A stretch of 64,000 bases of DNA from Saksenaea vasiformis B4078 (lineage: Eukaryota > Mucoromycota > Mucoromycetes > Mucorales > Saksenaeaceae). Shown one piece after another: positions 35,055 through 45,941 of the stretch (its first letter is position 1; every line of letters starts with the position of its first letter). Where the stretch lies: the NCBI GenBank assembly GCA_000697055.1, contig JNDT01001818.1, forward strand, positions 248,001-312,000, written 5' to 3'. The notes beneath the pieces are model-generated. The model ran no database searches, was not told the DNA's origin, and saw nothing but the letters and a program-made list of their open reading frames with translations. The translations under genes were made by a program, and so were the position numbers.

Positions 35055-35802
35055 ATGAGAAAAAAATTTACTGATTTATTTGTACATGCTATCTCTACTT
35101 TTTTTTTCCCTCTCCTTTGCATATACACTGTTTTCTAATAAGAAACATCTTTCCACAAATACTTGGGCGTAATGATATGAGATGTATGAAGTACGCCAGA
35201 GATAAGGATGTACTTAAACCCGATTAACACGTCCAACTGTATATACTTGGACATCATTTTTGCGATGTCAATGTTTATAAGCACTTGACAAGCCATAATG
35301 CAGAAAGTTGCTCAGAAGAGCAACTCCTGAAGGACCTCCCTCTGCCTTCTTCGTAGCACAGTCTCCCTCAGACGCTGCAGATGAAAAAAAAAAAATTCTT
35401 CGCATCCATACGTCTACCTTGGGCAAGTTGCGGTCCCTTGATTCGAAGGTTGTGCGATGCGGAGAAACTTCCTTCTGGAACCTTTTTTGGGTATATCCTG
35501 TCATTTCTTTTTGGGGGAAAGGGCCGGGTAAAAAAAGGCAACGGCAATGGTTTGATTGCCGTGGGTGTGTGAGTTTTGGAGCTGAATTTGTCAACTGATA
35601 CCCATGGTGACTAATTAGTGGTAGGTTTCAGATGGTTTGCATTAATTTCACACAGAAAATTATGTTCTAAAACCACATGACACAGCTGCTATATAAAAAG
35701 AGACGATTTGACACCAAACGAAGCCAAAAAAAAAAAGTTACTGGATAGAATCCTTTTACCCAAAACATACTTTTTTGAAATTATTATACAAAAACATCCT
35801 TG
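35055..35802. other. Intergenic, nothing recognised
   Basis: 750 bp between the BRCT gene and a small gene. It contains several open frames, among them 35308-35598, that lack splice or family support. Confidence 0.5.
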
Positions 35803-36140
35803 ATGCCAGGTCCAGCTACTATTTTTACATTGGGTGCGGTCGGTGCTGCGGGTGCTGCAGCTGCTTATGCTCGTCGAAATTCTCAAGGAAGTGAAAAACC
35901 AGATGAAAATGCACAAGTGAGTCCTTACGATTTTGCTCGGCGACGTTCTAGTGGTGTCAAGAACGATCTTTGGGAATCACGCTCACAAGTAAGAAAAACA
36001 CATGTGGTATGACGGTAGCTTGCGTCTTAACAGCTTGGCTTTTTATTTTATTTTAGGCAGATCATTTATGGCGGCGAGAGTATGGAGCCAGCTTTAGTCA
36101 TAATTCCTATCCCCGTTACCCCAGTGGAGGATCTAAATAA
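35803..36140 (+). CDS. Small protein of unknown function (89 aa)
   Basis: Exons 35803-35988 and 36057-36140 join in frame to 89 aa. The N-terminus has a Gly/Ala-rich hydrophobic stretch (about residues 7-22, 'IFTLGAVGAAGAAAAYARR') followed by positive charge, which could be a membrane anchor or an import signal. The rest is polar, with 'DLWESRSQ' before the junction and 'LWRREYGAS' after it. The second exon ends in Tyr/Pro/Ser-rich sequence. I do not know the family. The clean splice sites (CAA|GTAAGA and TTTTAG|GCA) and the biased frame support a real gene. It is convergent with the gene at 36749-37714. Confidence 0.6.
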
Positions 36141-36748
36141 ATCATGTTGTAAATGTAGTACCGCACAAACGAAAAGGAGATGTGTATGTGAATTAGAATG
36201 TATGGAGATATGTATCCTTCTTCTTTTTTTTTTGGTCTTTGTCAGCAAGTGTCAACCTTGTAGGAGAGCAGTTGGCAAGGTCTGCGTCGAGGGCTAGAAC
36301 AACACAGGAGGTAAACGGATGTTTCGATTGATTAGCTGTAATCAAGATAATCTATCTTTTTAATTGAAGGAAAAAAAAATGCAGCAAGTGGTTCTCTTGT
36401 CGGGAATCGGTTCTGACGTAACGTACTACTCATTCCCCGTCAGAACTGTCTACCGAGACATTTATTTGTTAATTAGCGTATGTATGTATAGTCTCGTTTT
36501 TTTTTAATGTATATGAGCAGTATGTTTAAAGTGAGGTGTGTGTATGTATTGTATCTCGGAAACCAAAACCTTAAATTTCTCGATCGTTTTTTGGATGAAG
36601 AAGCCAAATACGGGGGGAGTTGATGATGATGATGATTATTATTTTGCTTTGTTTTTTTTTTTCTTTTTCTTTTTCCAATGGATCCTGTGGAATACTAGGT
36701 AAGTAGTAGTGGTAGTAGTAGCAAGAGAAATAAAAAGAGGATTTGTGA
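36141..36748. other. Intergenic, convergent 3' ends
   Basis: 600 bp of low-complexity, T-rich and TGA-repeat sequence between two convergent genes. Nothing else is seen. Confidence 0.55.
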
Positions 36749-37714
36749 TCAACAAGAAGAGGAGGAGGAGATAGCTTCATAGAACCCGCTGTCCACTTCC
36801 CGTGATGCATTATTGGGGAGAGTTTCGTCGTCTTCTACTACAATACAACTGGCATCTTCAAATGGATTTTCGTAGGTGGGTTTGGCGAGTTCTTTGTTTT
36901 CCAGGACGGCTTTGCGTAAGAGTCGTTTGAGTTCTTGGTCTTCTTCCAATTCAATCCGCGGTTCAAACGATCCGTGCAACCCGACCCGCATGCCATGAAA
37001 TACATACATTGCATCACGCTCCGAATGTCCCAGTTTGGCTTCACTCTTCAAACAGAGTTCCAGCACAGCTCGAGCGCGTTCAACCAACATGTCTGTTGTA
37101 TCGTCTACTTCTTGCATTTCCAGTAGGGTACGTCGTCGTCGTTTTCGTTGAAGAGCGTAACGTACGGCGAAATGGGCTTCCATACCTGCTCGACGTTGTA
37201 CACCCTGACCATCACCAAACTGACTCAGATCTTCTTCGAGAGCAGCCAGAAAACGAGCACGAACATGACATGAGGAGTCCATGACAAAGAGGAGATAGTT
37301 GAAAGTGTACAGGCGGTGTGTCACGAGTTTCCATAAACCATCGTTATCGTTTTGCTGAGTCAAAAAAGGTTGAAGTGTTTGTTTAAGCCTCGCAGCCATA
37401 AAAAAGGCACGGTTTTGGCATCGTTTATCCGTAAAGAAGAAGGCGTCAAATACATCATCAAAACGGCCGCTTTGGGCTTCTTTTGAAATGACCCGCAGTG
37501 TTTCAACGAAGCTATTCGCCGTTGGGCTACTGATGGTACGGTTGCGTGGATGGTGATTATTAATATCCTTGTTTCTGGTGGTAAGAGAAGAGGATGCTGC
37601 AGGTTGTGGTGGTGGAGGAGGAGGAGGAGGAGGAGGAGAAGGTGAATGTCGTCTACTAAACGTCGAAAGTCGAACGGACCGAACTCGAGAGATTTTGGCA
37701 GAGAACGTAGGCAT
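36749..37714 (-). CDS. Unknown protein with polyproline tract (321 aa)
   Basis: A single-exon frame of 321 aa starting at 37714. The N-terminal third is low-complexity, with a run of ten prolines after 'RRHSPS'. From about residue 65 the sequence becomes regular and helical ('NSFVETLRVISKEAQSGRF', 'FMAARLKQTLQPFL', 'WKLVTHRLYTFNYLLFVMD'), ending acidic and then in a Ser run. The frame stays open upstream to 37942, but that part overlaps the last exon of the DENN gene in another frame, so I start at 37714. A TATATATTT-like stretch lies about 12 nt upstream of this ATG, and the leader is pyrimidine-rich. The family is not recognised. Confidence 0.6.
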   Translation of the reverse strand: MPTFSAKISRVRSVRLSTFSRRHSPSPPPPPPPPPPQPAASSSLTTRNKDINNHHPRNRTISSPTANSFVETLRVISKEAQSGRFDDVFDAFFFTDKRCQNRAFFMAARLKQTLQPFLTQQNDNDGLWKLVTHRLYTFNYLLFVMDSSCHVRARFLAALEEDLSQFGDGQGVQRRAGMEAHFAVRYALQRKRRRRTLLEMQEVDDTTDMLVERARAVLELCLKSEAKLGHSERDAMYVFHGMRVGLHGSFEPRIELEEDQELKRLLRKAVLENKELAKPTYENPFEDASCIVVEDDETLPNNASREVDSGFYEAISSSSSC

Positions 37715-37898
37715 GTGAGAAATATATAAAACGGAAGACAGATAAAAAAGATAAAAAGGGGAAAGGAAGGACACTTTAAAGGGGAAAGTAACAAACGAAA
37801 AGAAGAAGAAAGAAAACGGGAGGGAGTTGCTGAGATCCTGCCAAAAAAAGTCCAGGAAAATTGTTAGAGCACGTTCCCCGTGTTCATCCAGGAATAGA

Positions 37899-40621
37899 TC
37901 ATGTTCGATCCCCGCTCGAACGCATCCATTCAAGCCTTTCATGAAGACGCTCCTTCTGTTTATCCGTCATTGTATTCGCCAACTCGATACAAGAAACAGA
38001 AGAAGGATACTGTGTAGATTCCATATATAAGTAAAAACCCCTTCCCGTCTTACTTTATCCTCACTTACTAATACATCTTCAATGCGACCCCGAAGGTCAC
38101 AAGAGGAACTAGAACTTGGATCGACATCACATAATGCCTGAACATAGCGTCTATTCATTTCCGCTTGCGCCTCTGTTGTTCGTAACTGTAACCATGTAGC
38201 AAAGTTACCACATTTTAAAAATTGGGAATATAACTCTTTCGTAGGATCGGTGGTTGATGTACGTGTCTTGAATGTCGATTTAAAAGGTAGTTGCGGCCCA
38301 TGTTCTTTCAACGACTTCATAAACTGATCCGTCTGAAAAGGTTTTAGTCGCGGTGGTTTGGCATCCAGCGTAAATGACCTGAAAAACAAAAAAAAATCGC
38401 AATGTGAGTAGCCCCATACGAACAACAGATGTATGTATGTATGCATGTCATACGAACATATTGACTGGTATCAACGTGCTGAAATACCGATTCAGTGGAA
38501 CTAAAAACTTTTCCGTCAAATCAACGAAATGGCGCCGTAGGATATTATTCAGAACCCAATCTAAACGGTAAATTTTTTAAGTTAAACACCCGCCCATCCA
38601 GATTGTTGTTTTTCCATGTTTTACCAGGTCGATGACCTCGAACGGTTGCTTCCGCCAGCATTCGGAGTAGTTCCCGATCTTTGGCAATGACAGCCTTGCG
38701 TTTTGATGTAATGCCTTGAATAGAATCAAACAAAACACTTGATTTCCCTCCTGTTTTCATCTTGCGATGATGCATGGCATTTTCATGTGCGGTCATGACC
38801 GTTCCATCCGGTTTTCTAGCACACATATTGTTCATTCACAACAACCCGACTTCTCCCACCCCAACACACCTACCGCAATTGCTGCCGACCTACACGAATC
38901 ACATGAGGCCAATGCTCAACGGCGGTATTGAAATAAGGATTCGTGACACCAAGAATTAAATTGGATGCAGGCTAACCTGGAATAAGCATCAACGTGCACG
39001 AGTTTCCCTTTTGACTTGCCTTGTTTTTTGTAACAAAATACTTGAAATCGGTGTCTTGGATAGTAAAATAAGGTCGATAGTCGCCGCAATAAGGGATCTA
39101 ACAAGATGATCAGTCAGCACATCATCATCACCTTGGTTATTCCTCGACTTACCGGATTAATAAGATCTACCATGGCAACAACGGCTTCACTACATATGCT
39201 GGGATCAGGTGCAATAAGCACCACTGGTTCAGCCAGCAGAACAAGTTCCCACAAAAGCCAGAGATCCTTAAGAATATCTTTGAAATGATAATACAACCCA
39301 CCCACAGGCAAGGAAGCCAAGATCTAAAATAAAATAAATAAGAAGTTGGATTTCCTTTCATTATCCGGTTCCTCTCTACCTGACTATCAGGCTGTAAGCG
39401 ATTCATGTCAAAGGGCGAAGTCTCCAACAATTGTGGTTTGTACAGCTGAGGAATCTCGACTTGTAACACCTGACCCAAGAAAGAGAGTTCATGTGTTTGA
39501 CCTTCTTCAGGTGGTGCCCTGCAAAGAACAGGTCAGTAAAATAGTACTGTCTCTCTTCTTTGCTCCTTCTTTTTTTTATTTTATTTACCAGCGTGCAACA
39601 TCCATACAAGCAGCTTCCAATGCCGGTTGCCCTGTTTCAAAGAAAAGGGCTCCAAGAATTGCCACCATCCGGGAAAACAGCCCGACATAAGGGTGTTGGG
39701 ATAACAACACGAGTGATTTCTGCAAATTCCCCCCCTTTCATTGAGTGCCAAAGGAAAAACAGTACTTATTTTTGTTTTTTTACCTGAAAGTAACCTCTTC
39801 GGATGGTCCGATCCCTTTTTTGTCGAAAGAAAACATAGCCATAAAGGAATCCTGCATTGGTAGTCGGTCCTGCGCACACACTGATCAATGACATTGCTAA
39901 AATGACCTCTCTCCCTTACCGGAAACAGCAAACCCAGAACGGCTAGCGCGTACCCGTACATTATAAACCTGATCCCCTACCTCAAAGACATTGGAATCTG
40001 GAAAAGCGGAAAAACAGCTATCCTCATGGTCTGTTCAGTTTGATAAATCAAACGGTGTCTTTCTGCTTACATATTTTTTTGTTCGGTTGGTGTCAATTGC
40101 ATGGCTGGATAGACATAATCGAGTGCTTTTTTTTTTTACATGAATGAGATCGACAGTCGCTTTTTTTTTCTTTCTTTCCTTTTTTTGTTACCTTGACCCA
40201 TTTCCAGATCAAAATTGACAACGCAAAAACCAATCATCCATTTTCGAAAATGAAGCATATCTTCTGGATCTAATACCAGTCGATTGTCGTTGTCATTCTC
40301 TGTAATGTCAAGACCATTCACTGGAGGTGACGACGTTTCCGCACGTCCGTTGTTTTCTTTTGCCAGGAGATCAGGTTGCGAGGAAGAGATGCCTAATCTG
40401 TTTGCTGGAAGACCAAGCGATGACTGTTTCCGTAACATCCGAGGGGAATCACTAATGTCGGTTTCTGGTTGTGGACTGGACTGTGTCAGCAAACTACGTG
40501 ATTTCGTCGCAGGAGGAGTTAAAGACAGTTGGGGTCCATAACTTCGGTGGTCAAGGACCGCCGAAGCTAGTTGAGGTTGAGGAGACACTATGGGTGGTAT
40601 GGAAGAAAGATCGGCTTCCAT
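37899..40621 (-). CDS. DENN-domain Rab exchange factor, DENND6-like (apparent frameshift)
   Basis: Thirteen exons on the minus strand: 40621-40192, 40125-40071, 40017-39920, 39869-39784, 39719-39589, 39519-39380, 39323-39153, 39097-39020, 38971-38874, 38815-38625, 38560-38458, 38378-38054, 37982-37899. Family blocks in order: '[13 protein letters not shown]', 'CFSAFPDSN', '[19 protein letters not shown]', '[19 protein letters not shown]', '[14 protein letters not shown]', '[10 protein letters not shown]', 'HWPHVIRVG' and '[17 protein letters not shown]'. DENND6 proteins activate Rab14-type GTPases on endosomes. About 140 residues of disordered N-terminus come first; the true start may lie further up. 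Exon 39519-39380 needs one base removed to keep the conserved frame (A run at 39480-39483); with that, the length is about 662 aa. The intron 39019-38972 has a GC donor. Confidence 0.85.
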
Positions 40622-41314
40622 ACGACTTGAAAGGAAAAGGGGAAGAGGAAGAAGAAAGAGAGAAAACGGTGATCGAGACGGGGTTTTTTTTTACGGCGTT
40701 TCTTACAGTTAAATTTGAAAGGATCTGCCACTACATGCGTTAAGCGGGACTTCAATAATGCACCAAGGAAACGATCCATTGTCTTTTGTTTTCTTTATTC
40801 CGGGACCTTATTTCCCCCACCTATTTTGAAAGGAAAGAACAAGAAGAGTATAATTTAAACACCTTCTCAAAGAAAAAAAGGTCTGTTGATGATGGAAAAG
40901 CAAGTTTTCATCGATTGGTTTACCGCCCTTTTAAAAAGCTTTCAATCTCCGTGAGTGAACCCTTTTGTGTGTGTGTGTGGTGTCGCTGTTCTTTTTCCTA
41001 CTCTGCATGATTTTTTCGACCCCCGGATTTGTTTCTTTCGTCACACTTGCACCATGCGGCCCATTACGACGGAATTTGTGTGCAATGCAACAAAAGGGAG
41101 GACGCGTGATCCCACCACTTTTTTTTTTTACGCCTTCCCTCATTCTCACTCAAAACGGCGTACACGGAAAGTGGCCTATAGTAATTTTTTTATTTTTTTT
41201 TTCAGCTGACCCCAATGAAAAAAGCGTGAAAGTTACCTTCTTTTATATTTTTTTTTCTTTTTCACAGAAAATTACCTCTTTCTTCTTTCCTTTCCTTTTC
41301 CTGTCTTTCCCTTT
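40622..41314. other. Intergenic, divergent promoters
   Basis: 700 bp of pyrimidine-rich sequence between the DENN gene and the membrane-protein gene. A possible upstream exon of the DENN gene on the minus strand (ATG at 40779) does not join in frame, so I left it out. Confidence 0.5.
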
Positions 41315-42601
41315 ATGGCTTTTTCAGAGAACGATCACGATGATATTCGTTTGAGGCGTTATCAAAGACGCACAACAAAACGAATGGTACCTGATAAAGA
41401 AACGACACCAACAACAACAACAACGACGACGACGACAACGACAACCGATGACAGTGGCTTTTCAACCTCGGTTTCTTGGCCCATCATTGTCGCACTGGTT
41501 CCTGCAATAGGTGCTTTTTTTGCAGGAAGTGCTGAAATTTGGAGTGATTTTATCATGGTCCTCCTGATACTTTACTATGTCTACAAGTGGTTGACAGGTA
41601 AACCAAGTTGTCATGGATACATAACGTAACGTAGCTAACTGAAACTGCAAACACATGTAGTACCATGGGCGTATTACGAAAGTGCACGTTCTCGTCGTAT
41701 CTTGCACTCAAATACATCCCAATTGAATGATAAAAACTGGTTAGCAGACCATGAACGACGACAGAGTCTCGCACGAGAACTTCGGCGCCACGAACTGGTC
41801 GGATTAGCTTGGGTGGTCATTTCCCCCGTGGTGGCAGGATATACCCTTCAATACAGTCGTTATTTTTTGAACAATTATGAACGTTACATGAGCTCTTTTA
41901 ACGTCCTTGTCTTTGTTCTCGCCGCATCGATCAAACCAATGGCACACGTGGTGACGTTGTTACGGGAACGAACGCTGCACCTGCAAAGTGAGTTGCAGGT
42001 CACGGACAGCCAGATCCAACAACTGCAAGATAAATTGGACTTGCTGGAAGATGAACTTCAGACATTACGTAAAGCATTTGCTACCAAAAAAGATTTGGGT
42101 CAAGTAAGTCCGTCCGTCCGTTCTTTTTTTTTTTAATGGAAAATGTTTTAGATCACAAATGATTTGAATCCCACGCTTCAACATCTTGTCAAGACCATCA
42201 AACGTTTCGAGAAAAAGGAAACGTCATTGAGACAGTGGTCAGAAGAACGCTTTGCTTCCATTGATAAAAAAGTACAAGATTTTGATCGGTTTATCTGTTA
42301 TCGTATCGAACAAGATCAACGGCAAGATCATAGTCTTGTTGTGACAATGATTCTCTTACCCCTCAATATTACATTATGGTTTACTCGCCGGATGACATGG
42401 CTTCTTCCCATACCACGTGCGTTGATTGGATCATCATCATCACCAAAACCTAGCACAGCAAACAACAAACATTTGACTCACCCGAACATGCCGCACCGAC
42501 CATCGCCGTTCTGTGACGCGGGTACACCCGACCCACCCGATCTCAGAAGTCATTCAACCAACTCCTCTATAGCCGCCTTTGGTCATCATCCTCCATCTTA
42601 A
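41315..42601 (+). CDS. Multi-pass membrane protein with coiled coil, unknown function
   Basis: Exons 41315-41597, 41661-42103 and 42152-42601 give 391 aa. The N-terminus is charged, with a run of twelve Thr (residues 32-43). Two membrane segments follow ('SWPIIVALVPAIGAFFAG', 'DFIMVLLILYYVYKWL'), then 'LVGLAWVVISPVVAGYTL' and 'NVLVFVLAASIKPMAHV'. A coiled coil of about 50 residues ('LRERTLHLQSELQVTDSQ...') comes next, then a further hydrophobic segment ('HSLVVTMILLPLNITLWF') and a Pro/Ser-rich tail. I believe similar proteins occur widely in fungi without known function; that is memory, not a search. An ER or nuclear-envelope location is a guess. All exon joins close in frame. Confidence 0.75.
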
Positions 42602-43048
42602 AAAGAAAAGAAAAAAAAGAAATCCCCCATAACTATACTTTATCACTTCCTATGTCACCTGTTTGTCATTCAGTAATATATATAAGAAAAATAAAAAAAA
42701 ACAGAGATATGTTTAGATCGTTTTTTATCCCAAAAAGACACGTGTAAAAGCACCAAACCTTCTTTTCCCTGCTAACATATGATTGTTTGTCCTACACTCT
42801 ATTGTTTCTGGGAAAGATCAAGGTTTTCTTGGAACGTGTCGAGCCCGAATGCTTTCCCGAGACAACAAAAAAAAAAAAAAACGATGAGAAAAAGAGAGTA
42901 CACGATGGCGGTGATTCAAAAATAACACAGCAGTACAGCAAACATCATGATTGGCCAAGAGAGGGGTTGGACGAAAGCCCTGTCAAATTGCGTGTTTACA
43001 CAGTCCAAATTTCTTTTTGTTTCTTTCCATACCATTTCTTCCACAACC
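42602..43048. other. Intergenic, promoter of the MAM33 gene
   Basis: 450 bp. Part is open by chance on the plus strand (from 42787), with poly-A interruptions. No gene is recognised. Confidence 0.55.
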
Positions 43049-44179
43049 ATGGCTTCTCAATTGCTGCGTACTTCCCTGCGTGTTCTTTCCCGACCCGCTC
43101 TGAGACCTATGGTCCGCAAGGTTCCCACTGTGCCCTTCACTCCTCTTCGTCCTTTCTCTGTGGGCATGGCTCGCATGGGCCAAGGCGCTGGTATTTAAAG
43201 AAAACGCCATGGCCTAAGTTTTTTTCCAAACTGACGCGTTTTTTTTCTTTCTTTGAAAAAAAAAAGTTGACAGTGATCTGGTTCACAAGTTGGGTGAGGA
43301 ACTTGAATACGAAAATGCCACCGTCCCCGCAGAGCAGCCAGCCTTTATCAAGGAATTCTTGGAATCCAACGCTTTCCAGGTAAAGAAAATAAAAACATGT
43401 GGAAGTTCAAGCAGTTCACATTGTATGGCTTAGATTGAAGACAAACCTGGAAATGACGAAGTCGCCCTGACCCGCAACTTTGGAAATGAAAAGTAAGGAA
43501 AAAGGAAAAGATGAGGGGGGTTTCTTTTTTTTTTTACTCACATGTGGCCCTTCCAGGATCCGTGTGCTGTTTTCGATTTCCGATATTAACAATGCTCCCG
43601 AGAATGATTTCCTTGGTGAGGGAGAAGAGGAATTGGCTGAGGCAGGTGAGGAAGAGGAAGAGGAGTCCGTTGGTGCTTCATTCCCTGTCCGTGCATCCAT
43701 CACTATTGAAAAGGTAAAAAAAAAAAAAAGAAAGAAAAGAAAAAACGAAAGGAAAGGAAAATGAGTAGAGAGAACATAATACGATTATGTCTGTAGGAGG
43801 GTCAAGGTGCTCTTACTGTGGATACAGTTGCTATGGATGGTGAAATTACTGTGGAAAGTGTCATTCATTACAAGGATGCCAAACTTGCTCGTGAACAATC
43901 GGCTGAAGCTGACTGGCAAAGACGTGGTCAATATATTGGACCTCAGTTTGACGAGTTGGATGAGGTAAACGAGAACAAAAAGGAAAAAAGAAAAAGAAAA
44001 GGTTTAAGGGGTAGCTGAAAACGGTATTGTAGGGACTCCAAGGTTTGTTTGGACGTTATCTCGAGGAACGTGGCATCAACACTGCGTTGGCCACTTTCTT
44101 GCCTGATTACGTCGATTACAAGGAGCAAAAGGAGTATGTTCAATGGCTTAAGGGTGTGAAGAACTTTGTATCTGCATAA
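43049..44179 (+). CDS. MAM33: Mitochondrial acidic matrix protein MAM33 (p32/C1QBP family)
   Basis: Six exons (43049-43190, 43267-43379, 43434-43492, 43557-43713, 43797-43964, 44033-44179) give 261 aa. The N-terminus 'MASQLLRTSLRVLSRPALRP' is a strong mitochondrial targeting sequence. The mature protein is acidic, with a Glu-rich loop (about residues 131-148). The family's ends are present: 'KLGEELEYENA' near the start and 'ERGINTALATFLPDYVDYKEQKEYVQWL' at the end, which form the long helices of the doughnut-shaped trimer. Family members help mitochondrial translation and matrix protein balance. All introns are short and begin GTA. Confidence 0.93.
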
Positions 44180-44552
44180 TCATCATTCTTATCATCATCA
44201 TAAATAATAAAAACCTGTAAGCTGCCAAACCATAAAAAGCAAAACTCGATTGAGCATCGTCAAGGTGTGTGAGAGTGCGGCGGATCATTAAAACAGGAGA
44301 TATGTAGTATTTTTCTTTTAGCCCCTTGCCTGGTTTTATTTCATCGTCCGCCAGCAACACAAGAACAACGCATTTGATTTTCCCTAGTTTCTCACGAGGC
44401 AAACCCCATTCTTTCCAGTGATTGCCGCGTCCCCCTCCTCCTTCCCAAACCCCCTTGATTTTTGATATCTTTCGCGCGCTCAGGTGCATATAAAAAGCAC
44501 GCCCCACACGAACAATGTAAATGGCCAAAAACATATTTTCTTTTCACTTTAC
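44180..44552. other. Intergenic with TATA-like box
   Basis: About 370 bp. A CATATAAAAAG motif at about 44487-44497 lies some 60 bp upstream of the next start codon and may be its TATA box. Otherwise nothing. Confidence 0.5.
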
Positions 44553-45941
44553 ATGGAAACTACTCTTTACGATCATATCGATATTATTGATGAATTATAT
44601 GAATTCTTTAATCACCAAACTGACCTACAAAGTAAAAAAAAAAAATTAAATTAAACCGTCTTCCAAATTATCTGTTTACTCACACACATACTGATTACAG
44701 CGATGGTGGTGGATCATCGGAAACGGATAGTTCAGCATCTATTGGATTCTGAGGCAGTTTATATGCAACAACTCAAGATTGCACTCCACCAATATAAAAA
44801 GCCTTTGATGGCTTCTGCAAACACCGTCTATCGCATGAGTCGCTTTGGGTCATCCCATAATCGAGTTAGTTTTACAACAAGCCAAATGGAGAAACTGTTT
44901 GGCAACATGGAAGAGCTCCTGGAAATAAGTCATCAACTCGTTGACTCACTAACAGAACGGTAAAGTACTGCGACAAACGATAATAATCATAATAAATAAC
45001 AATAGAACTGACAAAAACTTTTTCCAGTATCGATATCTGGGGCCCGACACAGCTCTTATCGGACGTTCTTGCACCAGCTATTACCCAACTTGATGACCAT
45101 TACCGTGTCTATTTCAACAATTATACCCATGCCATACATATTCTAGAACAACTCACCCGAAGCAATCCTACGAAAAAGTACATTGAAGTAAGTGAGAGCT
45201 TGCCTTTGAGAGAAAAGAAAAGAAATAATCTAAACGAATTAAACTTAGGACGAAGATACCCTTTTTTACATACTCCAACAACCACTGCATACCATAGGAC
45301 GTTATACCCATCATCTTGCCCAACTCATGCAGCACACTGGACCTCATCATCCCGACGCTCGTCAGCTGTACGCCTGTGCCTGTGATTTAGAACAATTCCG
45401 AGAAAGCACACGGAAGATGTATGTTTGAGCCCCATTTTTTCGTTAGTTAGTTAGTACGCTATACTAAAACAGTCAAATTAGAATGCGAAAGTGTCGCAGC
45501 ATGAGTCAGCTATTTCAAATCACCAAAAATATACGTCATTGTCCATTACTACTGGATCGACCGCGCCACTGCCTTCTTTCTGGGGAACTCCTTATTGGCA
45601 GATCTCAGCCACGGGTCTGTTTTTTATTGAATGATACCTTTATCTACTGTAAAAAGGTGTCGTCTTCTTTGGGAGACAGCGTTCTCGAGTACAAAGGCCG
45701 GCTGGATCTCAACTGTGCTACGATCAAAGTGTACCGTCATGGTTTTAAGATCACGATGGAAGAGAGCGACCCCAGTCATGCTTATTCGGACGACATCAAT
45801 GCATTGTTAATTGCGTCGGGGGGACCACCGCCTCGAACATACTATCTCCGAACGCCAACGGCTGATGAACATGCACGATGGCTGCAGTGTTTCCAAAAAC
45901 TGTTTGCTGCTAAATGTGTTTTACTGCGTGGATCCTATTAG
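44553..45941 (+). CDS. Rho guanine nucleotide exchange factor (DH-PH)
   Basis: Exons 44553-44631, 44701-44959, 45028-45187, 45249-45418 and 45482-45941 give 375 aa. A Dbl-homology domain spans about residues 30-225, starting with 'HRKRIVQHLLDSEAVYMQQL' (the usual CR1 helix with the E-x-x-Y motif). A PH domain spans about residues 255-370 ('GELLIGRSQPRVCFLLNDTFIYCKK' ... 'ARWLQCFQKLF', with the closing Trp). It probably activates a Rho or Cdc42-type GTPase at the cell cortex. The protein is short: little lies outside the two domains. The target GTPase is not known. Exon 4 overlaps an unrelated open frame on the other strand. Confidence 0.85.

Noticed and set aside
40681..40779. Possible first exon of the DENND6-like gene (minus strand, ATG at 40779)
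   Set aside because: Its donor gives phase 1, which does not fit the frame of the next exon; the ATG at 40621 was used instead.
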